Notes under the pieces: model-generated
Seen by the model: only the letters and a program-made list of their open reading frames with translations
Told to the model about the DNA's origin: nothing
The model's database searches: none
Shown: in pieces, positions 44,177 to 53,328 of the stretch
Position numbering within the stretch: position 1 is the first letter of the stretch
Layout of the letters: every line of letters begins with the position of its first letter
Made by a program: the position numbers and the translations under genes
DNA from: Aquimarina sp. MMG016
GTDB lineage: Bacteria > Bacteroidota > Bacteroidia > Flavobacteriales > Flavobacteriaceae
Assembly (NCBI RefSeq): GCF_018100805.1
Contig: NZ_JAGJEA010000006.1
Location: forward strand, 186,001 to 250,000
DNA length: 64,000 bases
Reading direction: 5' to 3'

Positions 44177-44850
44177 TACATTGTTTAATTTTAGAGGATG
44201 AAGCTTCTGCAATTGAGGTATTACAAAATTATGTAGACAAGACCCCCTTTATAGATTGTTTAGGAGCTTATGAAAGTGGTTTGGACATACCTCTGGAACA
44301 ATTACGGCAAACAGATCTTTTATTTTTGGATATCCAACTACCTGAGCTAAATGGGTTGTCCTTCTTAAAAACATTACATCACCCTCCAAAGGTAATCGTC
44401 ACCTCCGCCTATCCAGGATATGCTATTGAAGCCTTTGAAGAAGCTGTAACAGATTATTTAGTAAAACCATTTTCTTATGAGCGCTTCTATAAGTCTGTCA
44501 GTCGTGTTAGAGGGCAGTTACTTCCTATTGAAAAGAATAAAAACAAACAGCTATTCCTTTATGCCGATAAAACCATCTATAAAACTAATGCTGAAGATAT
44601 TTTATTTCTAAAAGCAGAAGTAGATTATGTAAAAGTGGTGACAACTGATAAACAGATTCTTATTTTGGATAGTTTACAGAACTGGGAAGAAAAACTATCT
44701 AAACTTAATTTTATTCGCACTCATCGTTCTTATATTGTAAATTTGGATAGAGTAGAAAAAATTTCCAGAAATCAGATTTTTATTGAGAATGATGTCATTC
44801 CTATAGGAAGAACCTACAAAGAAAGTTTTATAAATACATTAAAAAAGTAA
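44173..44850 (+). CDS. LytTR-family response regulator
   Basis: A 225-residue regulator with receiver domain (acidic LEDEAS, phosphoacceptor Asp53 in FLDIQLPE, Lys98 in YLVKPF) and a LytTR DNA-binding domain (about 125-225) with ILFLKAEVDYVKVV and FIRTHRSYIVNLDRV. Translationally coupled to the kinase. It probably controls the receptor and DUF1961 genes ahead of it, but I could not find a convincing pair of LytTR repeats upstream of the receptor. A terminator follows. Confidence 0.93.
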   Translation: MIHCLILEDEASAIEVLQNYVDKTPFIDCLGAYESGLDIPLEQLRQTDLLFLDIQLPELNGLSFLKTLHHPPKVIVTSAYPGYAIEAFEEAVTDYLVKPFSYERFYKSVSRVRGQLLPIEKNKNKQLFLYADKTIYKTNAEDILFLKAEVDYVKVVTTDKQILILDSLQNWEEKLSKLNFIRTHRSYIVNLDRVEKISRNQIFIENDVIPIGRTYKESFINTLKK

Positions 44851-44880
44851 AAACCCCAATCTAAGGATTGAGGCTTAATT
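44846..44880. terminator. Terminator between lytR-like gene and fabI
   Basis: Stem CCCCAATC with GATTGAGG (one mismatch, 4-base loop). On the minus strand it is followed by TTTTTACTT, so it is better for fabI; the plus-strand tail TTAATTTTAT is weaker. Confidence 0.65.
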
Positions 44881-44902
44881 TTATATAAAAAGTATATATA
44901 GT

Positions 44903-45721
44903 TTATTCTTCATCTATAAACTTATCCATCACCAATTGGCTAACTCCCATATTAGAAAAACCGCCATCGTGATATAAATTCTGAAGTGTTACTTTTTTAG
45001 TTAAGTCAGAAAACAATGTTACTGTATAATCTGCACAATCATCTGCAGTGGCATTACCTAGAGGAGACATTTTATCTGCATACTCTATAAAACCATCAAA
45101 ACCTTTTACACCTTTACCAGCAGTAGTCGGTGTTGGAGATTGAGAAATCGTATTTACACGCACTTTTTTATCTCTACCAAAGAAATATCCAAAACTGCGA
45201 GCAATTGATTCTAAATACGCCTTATTATCAGCCATATCATTATAATCAGGAAATACACGCTGAGCAGCCATATAAGTCAACCCTACAATACTCCCCCAAT
45301 CATTCATTGCTTCTTTTTTGTATAGTGTCTGCATTGTTTTATGAAAAGAAAGTGCAGATACATCCCATCCTTTTTCACTCCAATCATAATTAAGATCTGT
45401 ATAATGACGCCCCTTTCTTACGTTTACAGACATCCCAATAGAGTGCAAAACAAAATCTAGTTTACCTCCTAAGATCTCCATTGCTTTTTCTACTAAATTC
45501 TCTAAATCTTCTAAAGAAGTCGCATCTGCAGGTATTACCTCAGAATTGGTCTTTTCGGCAAGAGTTTTAATAGCTCCCATACGCATTGCTACCGGAGCAT
45601 TAGTTAGGACGAAACTTCCTCCTTCTTCAAAAACACGTTCTGCTGTTTTCCAGGCTATTGAACTTTCATCCAACGCCCCAAAGATAATTCCTCTTTTGCC
45701 TTTTAATAAATTGTGTGACAT
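44903..45721 (-). CDS. fabI: Enoyl-ACP reductase (NADH), FabI
   Basis: Last reduction step of the fatty acid elongation cycle; NADH-dependent. The 272 residues show the FabI-type nucleotide motif KGKRGIIFGALDESSIAW (in part), the conserved LHSIGMS, and the catalytic region LTYMAAQRVFPDYNDMADNKA with both active-site tyrosines and Lys. SQSPTPTTAGKGV is the substrate loop. Single gene between recN and a terminator. FabI is the target of triclosan-type inhibitors in other bacteria. Confidence 0.95.
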   Translation of the reverse strand: MSHNLLKGKRGIIFGALDESSIAWKTAERVFEEGGSFVLTNAPVAMRMGAIKTLAEKTNSEVIPADATSLEDLENLVEKAMEILGGKLDFVLHSIGMSVNVRKGRHYTDLNYDWSEKGWDVSALSFHKTMQTLYKKEAMNDWGSIVGLTYMAAQRVFPDYNDMADNKAYLESIARSFGYFFGRDKKVRVNTISQSPTPTTAGKGVKGFDGFIEYADKMSPLGNATADDCADYTVTLFSDLTKKVTLQNLYHDGGFSNMGVSQLVMDKFIDEE

Positions 45722-45799
45722 TTAACTATAAATTAAAGTATGGTTGTATACGAAGCGGTAAAGATAACAAAACGACCTAAAACGCTACTATATTTTATT

Positions 45800-47455
45800 T
45801 TAATTAAATAACAATGACCTTGCATGCGTCAATGCTGAATCAGAAATATCCTTACCACCAATCATTTCTGCGATTTCTTTTATTCTTTCCTCCTCATTTA
45901 ATAATTTAAGCTGAGTAACTGTTGCATCGTTAATATCTTCTTTAAAGACTTTATAATGGCTTTGACCATTAGCAGCAATTTGCGGCAAATGTGTAATACT
46001 AAAAACCTGCAAATTCTTACTCATATCCATCATCAGATCTGCCATTTTATGGGCTACTTCACCAGAAACCCCTGTATCAATTTCATCAAAAATAATGGTT
46101 GGCAACTGTGCATATCTAGACAAAATAGACTTGATCGCTATCATAATTCTGGATAGCTCTCCTCCAGAAGCTACTTTTTTTAACTCACCAAAAGACCCTC
46201 CTTTATTCGCCGAAAACAAAAATTCAAGACTTTCTTTTCCATTAGATAAATATTTTTCTTGCAACTCTAAAGAAGCATTAAAAGAAGCATTAGGCATCCC
46301 TAAAGCTTTTAGAATATCTTCTAACTCATTCGTTAACTTAGGTAATGCCTTGTTTCTTTTATCATGAATTTTTACCGCGACTTCATCTAACTGAGATTGT
46401 ATAGTAGTTATTTCTTTTTTCAACTTATCTATATCATCAGAAAGTGATTCTGTCTTAGATACTTTTTCATGAAGCTCATCTTTGATTACTATAAGTTCTT
46501 CTATAGTAGAAACAGCATGTTTTACCTGAAGATTATGAATTAATTGCAATCGTTGACTCAATTCTTCCAATTGTTCAGGGTCAGCTTCAAGTTTTTCCAT
46601 CTCATCCTGCAACGAGGTGTTTACATCATCTAATTCTATGTAGATGCTTTGGATTCGATCAGAAAGTTCTTTTAACGTTCCGGAATACGTTTCTATTTTA
46701 GACAAATTAGCCTTGATTGCATTTAATTGATCAGACAAACCTATTTCTTCAGCATTAACCAAAGAAACTGATTGAGACAAATACTCCTGAATCTCCTCGA
46801 TATTATTTAACTGCTCATATCGTTCTTCTAACTCAGGTAATTCTCCAGGTTTTAACTTTCCTTCTTCTAATTCTTTTAAAAGAAAAGTATTATAATCATA
46901 TTCTTTATTGAACTCTTCTTGACTCTCAATTAAAACTTTAACTTCTTTTTCTTTCTGCTTAAGTAATCTAAGACCACGTTTATAAGACTCAATTTCGCGA
47001 TCCGCTCCTGCAAGAGCATCTAATACTTTAAACTGAAAATCACTAGAAGTAACTTCTAAAGTTTGATGCTGACTATGGATATCGATTAATTTTTCTCCCA
47101 AACCAGAAAGCGATTGTAAGGTAACAGGAGTATCATTAATGAACGCTCTGGATTTACCTGAAGGCAAAATCTCACGTCTTATGATTGTTTCTTCTTCATA
47201 ATCCAATTCTTCTTCCTCAAAAAAAGGTTGAAGATCATATTTAGCAATATCAAAAACACCTTCTATAAAACACTTAGCACTACTATCTTTAACACTACTA
47301 AGATCTGCTCTTTTACCAAGCAATAATCCCAGAGCTCCAAGTAACAATGACTTACCAGCCCCAGTTTCTCCAGTAATAGTAATCAAACCTGAATCAAATG
47401 AGACCTGTAATTGTTCTATTAAAGCAAAGTTTTTTATTGAAAGTCCTCTAAGCAA
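45800..47455 (-). CDS. recN: DNA repair protein RecN
   Basis: SMC-like ATPase that acts early in double-strand-break repair; 551 residues, full length. The N-terminus has the Walker A TITGETGAGKSLLLGALGLL; a long coiled coil spans about 150-375; the C-terminal half has the signature KKVASGGELSRIMIAIK and Walker B LPTIIFDEIDTGVSG. It lies behind porD in a five-gene minus-strand run starting at bamD. Confidence 0.96.
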   Translation of the reverse strand: MLRGLSIKNFALIEQLQVSFDSGLITITGETGAGKSLLLGALGLLLGKRADLSSVKDSSAKCFIEGVFDIAKYDLQPFFEEEELDYEEETIIRREILPSGKSRAFINDTPVTLQSLSGLGEKLIDIHSQHQTLEVTSSDFQFKVLDALAGADREIESYKRGLRLLKQKEKEVKVLIESQEEFNKEYDYNTFLLKELEEGKLKPGELPELEERYEQLNNIEEIQEYLSQSVSLVNAEEIGLSDQLNAIKANLSKIETYSGTLKELSDRIQSIYIELDDVNTSLQDEMEKLEADPEQLEELSQRLQLIHNLQVKHAVSTIEELIVIKDELHEKVSKTESLSDDIDKLKKEITTIQSQLDEVAVKIHDKRNKALPKLTNELEDILKALGMPNASFNASLELQEKYLSNGKESLEFLFSANKGGSFGELKKVASGGELSRIMIAIKSILSRYAQLPTIIFDEIDTGVSGEVAHKMADLMMDMSKNLQVFSITHLPQIAANGQSHYKVFKEDINDATVTQLKLLNEEERIKEIAEMIGGKDISDSALTHARSLLFN

Positions 47456-47531
47456 AGGATAGAAAAATTAGGTTATTTATAAGTAAGTAAAGATACTACA
47501 GTTTTAAAAAAAATTGCAAACAAATACTATA

Positions 47532-48419
47532 CTAAAACTTTATTTTTTTCCAGTTTTCTGAATATGTGGGTGCAATTCTATCCAATAAAGCAACCGAATC
47601 TGCAATATTAACAGAAGGTCCTCCGGAAAGAATACTTGAGATTTCATCAGCTTTAGCATCAAAAAACACTCTCATCATGTAAGAATTAGGCCTTGTATTA
47701 TTCATTTGTTTAAGCGGTTCTAAAGCCTCGATAATCATCTCTTTACCTTTTTTAAGATTATTATGCATAATATCTAATCCTTCTCGATGATATCTGTACA
47801 TAGCTGTTCTATATCCATCATAAGTCCCAGAAAGCAAATCATCATTAAGCTTGAACCTAGTTTGATTACCATCCTGCGCATTCCATCCAAGTGTATTACT
47901 CCCTTGAGCATTACCTACAATATTCTTGGCTTCCTGAAAATAACCGGTGCCACTATTAAGCTCAAATGTATCTGCATCTACCCCAAGTATAGTATATAAA
48001 TAAAATGCAACAACTGATATCAAATTTGACTCAAAATTATTGGGGTTATAATTTAACGGCTGAAACTCTAAATAACTAAAATTAAACTGCTTATCATTAA
48101 TATTAAAAATCGTTGTATTATAATTAGAACCGTAAACTGGTCTTGATGCCTGAACCTGTAAAGTAGCTGCAAAAGCATCATTAGTAAAACTAGATATATT
48201 AATAAAGAAACTACAGTTGATACGCTCCTCTGTTCGATAATCAACTTCAGTCCACTTTGTATTATTTATAAATTCAGTTAAAGAGCGCTCTAGAGTTCTA
48301 AAAACTTGTAAATTAGGATTACCCGTTTGCTCAGCATTTACTCCAACTGTAGCATTAAACTCCTGGGCATTAAGATTAAAACCAAGTACAAAAAGTACAA
48401 AAAAAAGTAGTTTATGCAT
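47532..48419 (-). CDS. porD: Type IX secretion system protein PorD (DUF4835)
   Basis: Exported protein of 295 residues in the DUF4835 family, to which the T9SS accessory protein PorD belongs. Signal peptide about 1-19 (GFNLNAQ). Family blocks: LERSLTEFINNTKWTEVDY in part, RINCSFFINI, LQVQASRPVYGSNYNTT in part, and the C-terminal DRIAPTYSENWKKIKF. It starts inside the end of coaBC (8-base overlap ATGCATAA). The window also codes a T9SS substrate, the endonuclease at 17.4 kb. Confidence 0.88.
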   Translation of the reverse strand: MHKLLFFVLFVLGFNLNAQEFNATVGVNAEQTGNPNLQVFRTLERSLTEFINNTKWTEVDYRTEERINCSFFINISSFTNDAFAATLQVQASRPVYGSNYNTTIFNINDKQFNFSYLEFQPLNYNPNNFESNLISVVAFYLYTILGVDADTFELNSGTGYFQEAKNIVGNAQGSNTLGWNAQDGNQTRFKLNDDLLSGTYDGYRTAMYRYHREGLDIMHNNLKKGKEMIIEALEPLKQMNNTRPNSYMMRVFFDAKADEISSILSGGPSVNIADSVALLDRIAPTYSENWKKIKF

Positions 48420-49623
48420 TTTTTAGCTGATTAATTTCTTCAAATATATCTACAGCGACTTCCGCTTTAGTTTTAAGTTCAAACGCTTTAATCTCCAATT
48501 TATGATTAATCAAACTAACTTTATTGGTTTGCCCCTTAAAACCGGCTCCTTTATCATTAAGTGAATTTAATACAATTAAATCCAAATTCTTTTTCTTTAG
48601 TTTATTTTTTGCATTTTCTTCTTCATTTTCAGTCTCTAATGCAAACCCTACTAAGAACTGGTTTTTCTTTTCAGCTCCCATCCATTTCAGGATATCAGTC
48701 GTTCTCTCTAATTCTATTGCAAATTCGGCATCGGCTTTCTTGATCTTTTGATTTGATATATTCTTAGGTCTATAATCAGCAACTGCAGCAGACGCAATGG
48801 CAATATCACAATCACTATATTCCTTCACCACAGCTTCATACATGGATGCTGCACTAACAACCTTGACTATATTAATTAAACTATGATCAACCTTCAGCGC
48901 AGAAGGCCCTAACACCAAAGTCACTTGCGCTCCAAGATTTGCAGCTGCTTTAGCCAATTCAATTCCCATTCTTCCACTAGAATGATTACCAATAAACCGC
49001 ACAGGGTCTATTGCCTCATAGGTAGGACCAGCGGTTATTAAAACTTTTTGATCTTTTAAAGGGAGTTGATCTAAAATATCTTTCTCTATAAAATCTATAA
49101 TATGTTCCGGCTCAGCCATTCTACCTTGCCCTATCAAACCACTAGCCAATTCACCTGACTCAGCTGGTATCATGATATTACCAAATTCTTGTAGTTTTTT
49201 AAAAGTAGCACCTGTAGAAGGGTGCTGATACATGTCCAAATCCATCGCCGGAGCAAAATATACAGGGCATTTAGCAGAAAGGTACGTTGCCAAAAGTAAA
49301 TTGTCGCTACTACCTGTTGACATCTTAGACAATGTATTAGCAGTAGCTGGAGCAATAATCATAAAATCTGCCCATAATCCTAACTCTACATGATTATTCC
49401 ATTCTGCGTTTTCATCTTCTTCATCAAAAAAAGAGGAAAAAACAGGGTTCTTGGATAATGTAGATAATGTAAGCGGAGTTACGAAATCTTTTGCTGCGGG
49501 AGTCATTACAACCTTTACTTCAGCACCTGCTTTTATAAACAAACGTACTAAGGATGCAGTTTTATATGCAGCTATACCAGCGGTGATACCAATTAAAATC
49601 TTTTTACCGCTTAAAATCGACAT
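48412..49623 (-). CDS. coaBC: Bifunctional phosphopantothenoylcysteine decarboxylase/synthase
   Basis: Two-domain CoA enzyme of 403 residues. The N-terminal FMN-dependent CoaC part (about 1-175) has GITAGIAAYKTASLVR and the decarboxylase PAMDLDMYQHPS motif; the C-terminal CoaB part has VLITAGPTYEAIDPVRFIGN in part and GRMGIELAKAA, DIAIASAAVADYRPK, and DLIVLNS. The genes rpoZ (4 bases upstream of its start) and porD (overlap) bracket it. Confidence 0.96.
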   Translation of the reverse strand: MSILSGKKILIGITAGIAAYKTASLVRLFIKAGAEVKVVMTPAAKDFVTPLTLSTLSKNPVFSSFFDEEDENAEWNNHVELGLWADFMIIAPATANTLSKMSTGSSDNLLLATYLSAKCPVYFAPAMDLDMYQHPSTGATFKKLQEFGNIMIPAESGELASGLIGQGRMAEPEHIIDFIEKDILDQLPLKDQKVLITAGPTYEAIDPVRFIGNHSSGRMGIELAKAAANLGAQVTLVLGPSALKVDHSLINIVKVVSAASMYEAVVKEYSDCDIAIASAAVADYRPKNISNQKIKKADAEFAIELERTTDILKWMGAEKKNQFLVGFALETENEEENAKNKLKKKNLDLIVLNSLNDKGAGFKGQTNKVSLINHKLEIKAFELKTKAEVAVDIFEEINQLKNA

Positions 49624-49627
49624 AGAC

Positions 49628-49960
49628 TTATAATGATTCTGAGTCTGCCTTAGTGTTTCTGTGGTAAATCTTACCTTCTAACCACTCCTGAACCGCCAAA
49701 GCGTGTGGTTTAGGTAGTCTTTCATAAAACTTAGAAACCTCAATCTGTTCTTTGTTTTCAAAAATCTCTTCTAAACTATCATTATAAGTAGCAAACTCAT
49801 CCAGTTTCTCAAGAAGTTCTTTCTTAATATCTGTATTGATCTGATTAGCTCTTTTAGAAATAATCGAAATTGCTTCGTAAATATTATCTGTAGGCTGATC
49901 TACTAAATTTTTATCAATTGTAGTAGTATTTACCGGTGCATTGCTTTTTTTCAAATCCAT
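49628..49960 (-). CDS. rpoZ: RNA polymerase omega subunit (Bacteroidota form)
   Basis: A 110-residue protein that matches the Bacteroidota omega subunit, which helps assemble RNA polymerase. The core YEAISIISKRANQINTDIKKEL contains the RxxQI-like omega motif (RANQI). The C-terminal part (FYERLPKPHALAVQEWLEGK) is the extension typical of this phylum. It sits between bamD and coaBC, as in other Flavobacteriia. Confidence 0.9.
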   Translation of the reverse strand: MDLKKSNAPVNTTTIDKNLVDQPTDNIYEAISIISKRANQINTDIKKELLEKLDEFATYNDSLEEIFENKEQIEVSKFYERLPKPHALAVQEWLEGKIYHRNTKADSESL

Positions 49961-49975
49961 CTTCTCCTAAGTTTT

Positions 49976-50767
49976 CTATTTATATTGTTCTAATCTTGAT
50001 TTTATATCCTCAGCTATTTCATCAGCTTTCTGAGTATATTCTCCTGACTTGTAATATTTCTTATAGTTATTGTAGTATGTCTGAGCTGTATTAAGTCGAT
50101 CTTCTACCAAGCTCTCATAACTACCAATCGCCAGTAAATACTCAGATTCTAACTTGTAATATAGTACTTTTTCTCTGAATGGCGAACCTGGATAATCCAC
50201 TAAATAATTATCAAAACTAGATATTGCAACTTTATAATTCTCTCTATGGTGATAGAGTTTAGCAATTTCGTACGCCTTTCTTTCTTTCTTCTCTCTTAAT
50301 TCTGCAACCAACTTATTGGCTTCTGACAAATTTTCACTTTCAGGATATGCATCTATATATTCCTGAAGTTTCTCTATAGCTTTAGTAGTTTCTGTTTGAT
50401 CTAAACTATATCTTGGTGATAGCTCATAATAACTCTTAGCACTTTTATAAAAAGCCTCTTCTCTCTTTTCGCTTTTAGGGTAAGATTTTGCAAATCTCTC
50501 GAATTGGTATCCTGCTAAGTAAAAATCCTCTAATTGATAATACGTATCAGCATAATAATACATCACTCGTTCAGCCTGAGGTTTACCCCTATATTGTGGC
50601 ACTATCTGCTCAAAAAGGCGTAATGCTTTTTTGTACTTGCCTGCTTTGTACAACTTTTCTGCCAACTTATATTTAGGACCTACTTCTTCTCCTTTAAATA
50701 CCGTCTGATATTCACTACAAGACCCTAAGGCTAACAAAATAATAAGTAAATACAATAATCTCTTCAT
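49976..50767 (-). CDS. bamD: Outer membrane assembly lipoprotein BamD
   Basis: Lipoprotein of the BAM complex that helps insert beta-barrel proteins; 263 residues. Signal sequence ends LGSC (Cys17). Five TPR-like repeats follow: YKLAEKLYKAGKYKKALRLFE, YYYADTYYQLEDFYLAGYQF in part, ESENLSEANKLVAELREKKE in part, and YKVAISSFDNYLVDYPGSPFRE in part. It is the first gene of the bamD-rpoZ-coaBC-porD-recN run; a good promoter lies ahead. Confidence 0.93.
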   Translation of the reverse strand: MKRLLYLLIILLALGSCSEYQTVFKGEEVGPKYKLAEKLYKAGKYKKALRLFEQIVPQYRGKPQAERVMYYYADTYYQLEDFYLAGYQFERFAKSYPKSEKREEAFYKSAKSYYELSPRYSLDQTETTKAIEKLQEYIDAYPESENLSEANKLVAELREKKERKAYEIAKLYHHRENYKVAISSFDNYLVDYPGSPFREKVLYYKLESEYLLAIGSYESLVEDRLNTAQTYYNNYKKYYKSGEYTQKADEIAEDIKSRLEQYK

Positions 50768-50785
50768 AGCTTAAAAAACATCTGG

Positions 50786-50815
50786 CAAAAATAGATATTT
50801 CTACCGTATTACAAA
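50786..50815 (-). promoter_or_regulatory. Promoter of bamD operon
   Basis: On the minus strand TTTG, 18-base spacer, TATTTTTG followed by C. It ends 18 bases ahead of the bamD ATG. Confidence 0.7.
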
Positions 50816-50905
50816 AACTTTAATTCATCTATTAAATAACCCCAAATATAAAGGCTTGTTGCAAAAAATAATATATATCGAATTCATTAGAAAATCTTAC
50901 ACAAT

Positions 50906-51832
50906 TTATTTGGGCGAATTAGCAGTAGTTTCATCCAAAAGGTTATGATCCAAAATAGTATAACCGTTATCATCGTAGTAAAATGCAGGAACAAATCTAT
51001 GATCTTGTTTTAGGTTATTAAGAACATACGAATGAGCCTGATGTACCTCTTGTGCAAATGACTCATCATAATAACTTACCATTATTAAAATCTCTCCGTT
51101 TAATTCTGGCAATTCTTTAACATTAAACTCTTTCAAGGGACTAGACTCATTAATAGCATGTACAATCGTCCAGGTGGTAGGCAAATATGTAATTGAATTC
51201 CGTTCCAGTTTAAGGTTATAAAAGCTATTTGTATATTTTCCTTCATCATTTTTTTGGGACAAAGCTAATGTTGCTTCGATCTTAGGGTGTATCATTACAT
51301 TTTTGCTTCTACTCATTAATCTGAACATTATACAATCTTCATCATTATGCTTACGCAAAACCACACTACTACTAAATCTAATATTAGCTCTAGGTTTAGA
51401 GAACCTTCCATAAAGCAAACCCGTAATAAATGAAAAACTAAGTAGACCTATGAGTGCTTCAAAAGATGAAATAATACCGAACAACAATCCTTTTGGCGCC
51501 ATTGCGCCATAACCGACTGTAGTTATAGTTTGGGCTGAAAAGAAAAATGCATTTAAAAAGTCCTCAAAAATATTACCTGAGGGCTCTACTATTTCAGAAA
51601 TGCCCAAAACAGTATAAATCAGTGCAAAAAACGAATTGACAATAACATACCCCAAGACCACCCAGAAAAAAAACCTGATCCAGCTAATACTAATCAAGTA
51701 ATCATAATTCCCGGTCCAAGAGTTACTTCTATTAACATGTTTAACATTAAAAGACCCATCAGGATTAATAAATCGCTTCGCATGTTTTTTTGAAGATCTT
51801 CCTATTCCCGGATCTTTAATCTTTTTAGCCAT
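50906..51832 (-). CDS. Inward-rectifier (Kir-type) potassium channel
   Basis: KirBac-like K+ channel of 308 residues: slide helix and first membrane helix (about 50-72), pore with filter TTVGYGAMAPKG, second helix (about 112-140), then a cytoplasmic immunoglobulin-like domain (about 150-295) with RANIRFSSSVVLRKHNDED in part and IMFRLMSRSKNVMIHPK in part. The usual filter TVGYG is kept. It lies 11 bases behind dapA on the same strand. It differs from the voltage-sensor channel at 33.2 kb, which has no Kir domain. Confidence 0.9.
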   Translation of the reverse strand: MAKKIKDPGIGRSSKKHAKRFINPDGSFNVKHVNRSNSWTGNYDYLISISWIRFFFWVVLGYVIVNSFFALIYTVLGISEIVEPSGNIFEDFLNAFFFSAQTITTVGYGAMAPKGLLFGIISSFEALIGLLSFSFITGLLYGRFSKPRANIRFSSSVVLRKHNDEDCIMFRLMSRSKNVMIHPKIEATLALSQKNDEGKYTNSFYNLKLERNSITYLPTTWTIVHAINESSPLKEFNVKELPELNGEILIMVSYYDESFAQEVHQAHSYVLNNLKQDHRFVPAFYYDDNGYTILDHNLLDETTANSPK

Positions 51833-51843
51833 TTTTGTAGACC

Positions 51844-52719
51844 TTATTTCTTTTTAATAAAATCTTTAATCTTTTTAGCCAATTCATCTGAAACAGGCAC
51901 TAGAGGCAAGCGAAGATTATCATTACAGATACCTTTCGCTTTTAAAACATTCTTAATCCCAGCAGGATTACCTTCCGCAAAAGCATAATCCATTACTGGT
52001 AATAATTTATATAGGATTTGAAACGCTTTACTCGTTTCTCCAGCTAACCCTAGTCGTATCATTTCTGAAAATTCTTTAGGAAAACCTTGTCCTACCACAC
52101 TAATCACACCATCTCCTCCAGCAGCTACAGCCGGTAAAGCCAGCGCATCGTCTCCTGAAATCACAAGAAAATCCTTAGGTCGGTCTTTTAAAACCTTTAG
52201 CACTTGTGTAAAATCTCCAACAGCTTCTTTTATTCCAACTATGTTATCTAATTGTGCTAAACGAAGCGTTGTCTCAGCAGTCATATTTGTTCCGGTCCGA
52301 GAAGGAACATTATATAACAATACCGGAAGAGGAGTATTATCATTTATTGCTTTATAATGTTGATAAACTCCTTCTTGATTAGGTCTGTTATACATAGGAA
52401 CTACTGAAAGTATAGCATCAAAATCTGATAAATTTGTATCCTTAATCTCCTGAAGGATTGCAGCTGTATTATTTCCTCCTATACCAATAACTAATGGAAG
52501 TCTTTTATCATTTACCTGTACAATATGTTGTATTAAACTTTTCTTCTCTTCTTTGGATAGTGTAACGGATTCCGCAGTTGTTCCTAAGGCTACTAAATAT
52601 TCTACACCCCCTCCTACACAAAAATCAACCAACTTTGTAACTCCATCGTAATCTATTGAACCATCACTATTAAAAGGTGTTGCCAATGCCACACCAGTTC
52701 CTCTGAGAAAACCACTCAT
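51844..52719 (-). CDS. dapA: 4-hydroxy-tetrahydrodipicolinate synthase
   Basis: Schiff-base TIM-barrel enzyme of 291 residues that condenses pyruvate with aspartate semialdehyde in lysine and diaminopimelate synthesis. Family residues: GTTAESVTL (the Thr pair), LLYNVPSRTG (catalytic Tyr), and VGIKEAVGDF (catalytic Lys), plus VISGDDALALP. It starts 1 base after the DUF6913 stop on the minus strand. Confidence 0.96.
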   Translation of the reverse strand: MSGFLRGTGVALATPFNSDGSIDYDGVTKLVDFCVGGGVEYLVALGTTAESVTLSKEEKKSLIQHIVQVNDKRLPLVIGIGGNNTAAILQEIKDTNLSDFDAILSVVPMYNRPNQEGVYQHYKAINDNTPLPVLLYNVPSRTGTNMTAETTLRLAQLDNIVGIKEAVGDFTQVLKVLKDRPKDFLVISGDDALALPAVAAGGDGVISVVGQGFPKEFSEMIRLGLAGETSKAFQILYKLLPVMDYAFAEGNPAGIKNVLKAKGICNDNLRLPLVPVSDELAKKIKDFIKKK

Positions 52720-52720
52720 A

Positions 52721-53245
52721 TTATATAATCTGTAAAATTTTTAAATATTTCTTTAATTCTGCAATAAACAGGTTGGTATCATTAGTTGTAGATCCTATAA
52801 TCAGATCGTTGATCCGATTATCAACTTCAGCAAAACCGACCTTTAGCTTAGCTTTAGATGCAACAGCTACGTAATTGAGTTCTAATTTATCTTCATCATA
52901 AAAATTAATCAAAACATCAAAATCTTCATTTATAAATTCATTTAAAGAACCACTCTTAACCGCGCCATTCATACCAAAACTTTTATCATTATAATAGGCA
53001 GCATCCTTATCATCCTCTAGTTCTTTTTGATCTTCCTTATACCCCACTACCTTAAGTTTATCAGACTTAACCCCAAGTTCATTGGCAAGCTTTACCACCG
53101 ACAAAATATTAATTGCTTTAGAAGCATCAAGAAGAACAGCAAGAGTTTTAAGGGTAGTAACATCCTTTTGTTCAGTGCTTCTTTTTTTTAGATGGGATTC
53201 AATGCTTTTTTTTAGCGCGTTTCTTTTAAGACCTTTTAAAATCAT
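52721..53245 (-). CDS. DUF6913-family protein
   Basis: A 174-residue cytoplasmic protein with a basic N-terminal helix (KGLKRNALKKSIESHLKKRS) and an alpha/beta domain. It matches my memory of the flavobacterial DUF6913 family, usually found just upstream of dapA as here. The beta strand DFDVLINFYDEDKLELNYVAVAS (in part) recalls a fold of glycosyltransferase-B-like or Rossmann type, but no motif supports an enzyme activity. It has its own promoter and heads the DUF6913-dapA-Kir unit. Confidence 0.7.
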   Translation of the reverse strand: MILKGLKRNALKKSIESHLKKRSTEQKDVTTLKTLAVLLDASKAINILSVVKLANELGVKSDKLKVVGYKEDQKELEDDKDAAYYNDKSFGMNGAVKSGSLNEFINEDFDVLINFYDEDKLELNYVAVASKAKLKVGFAEVDNRINDLIIGSTTNDTNLFIAELKKYLKILQII

Positions 53246-53266
53246 TCATAAAAAAGATTAAGTCAC

Positions 53267-53274
53267 AAATGTAG
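53267..53274 (-). promoter_or_regulatory. -7 element of DUF6913-dapA-Kir unit
   Basis: TACATTTG on the minus strand, 21 bases ahead of the ATG. Confidence 0.55.
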
Positions 53275-53328
53275 CTATTTTAGGTTTTAAAATCATCTCA
53301 TCACTCGCAAGAATGACAGAAAATAGAA

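Noticed and set aside
45130..45393. 87-codon plus-strand frame inside fabI
   Set aside because: Antisense shadow of fabI with no promoter or family features.
50816..50905. Possible terminator for the Kir channel gene
   Set aside because: The stretch is AT-rich but I could not find a stem followed by a T-run on the minus strand.
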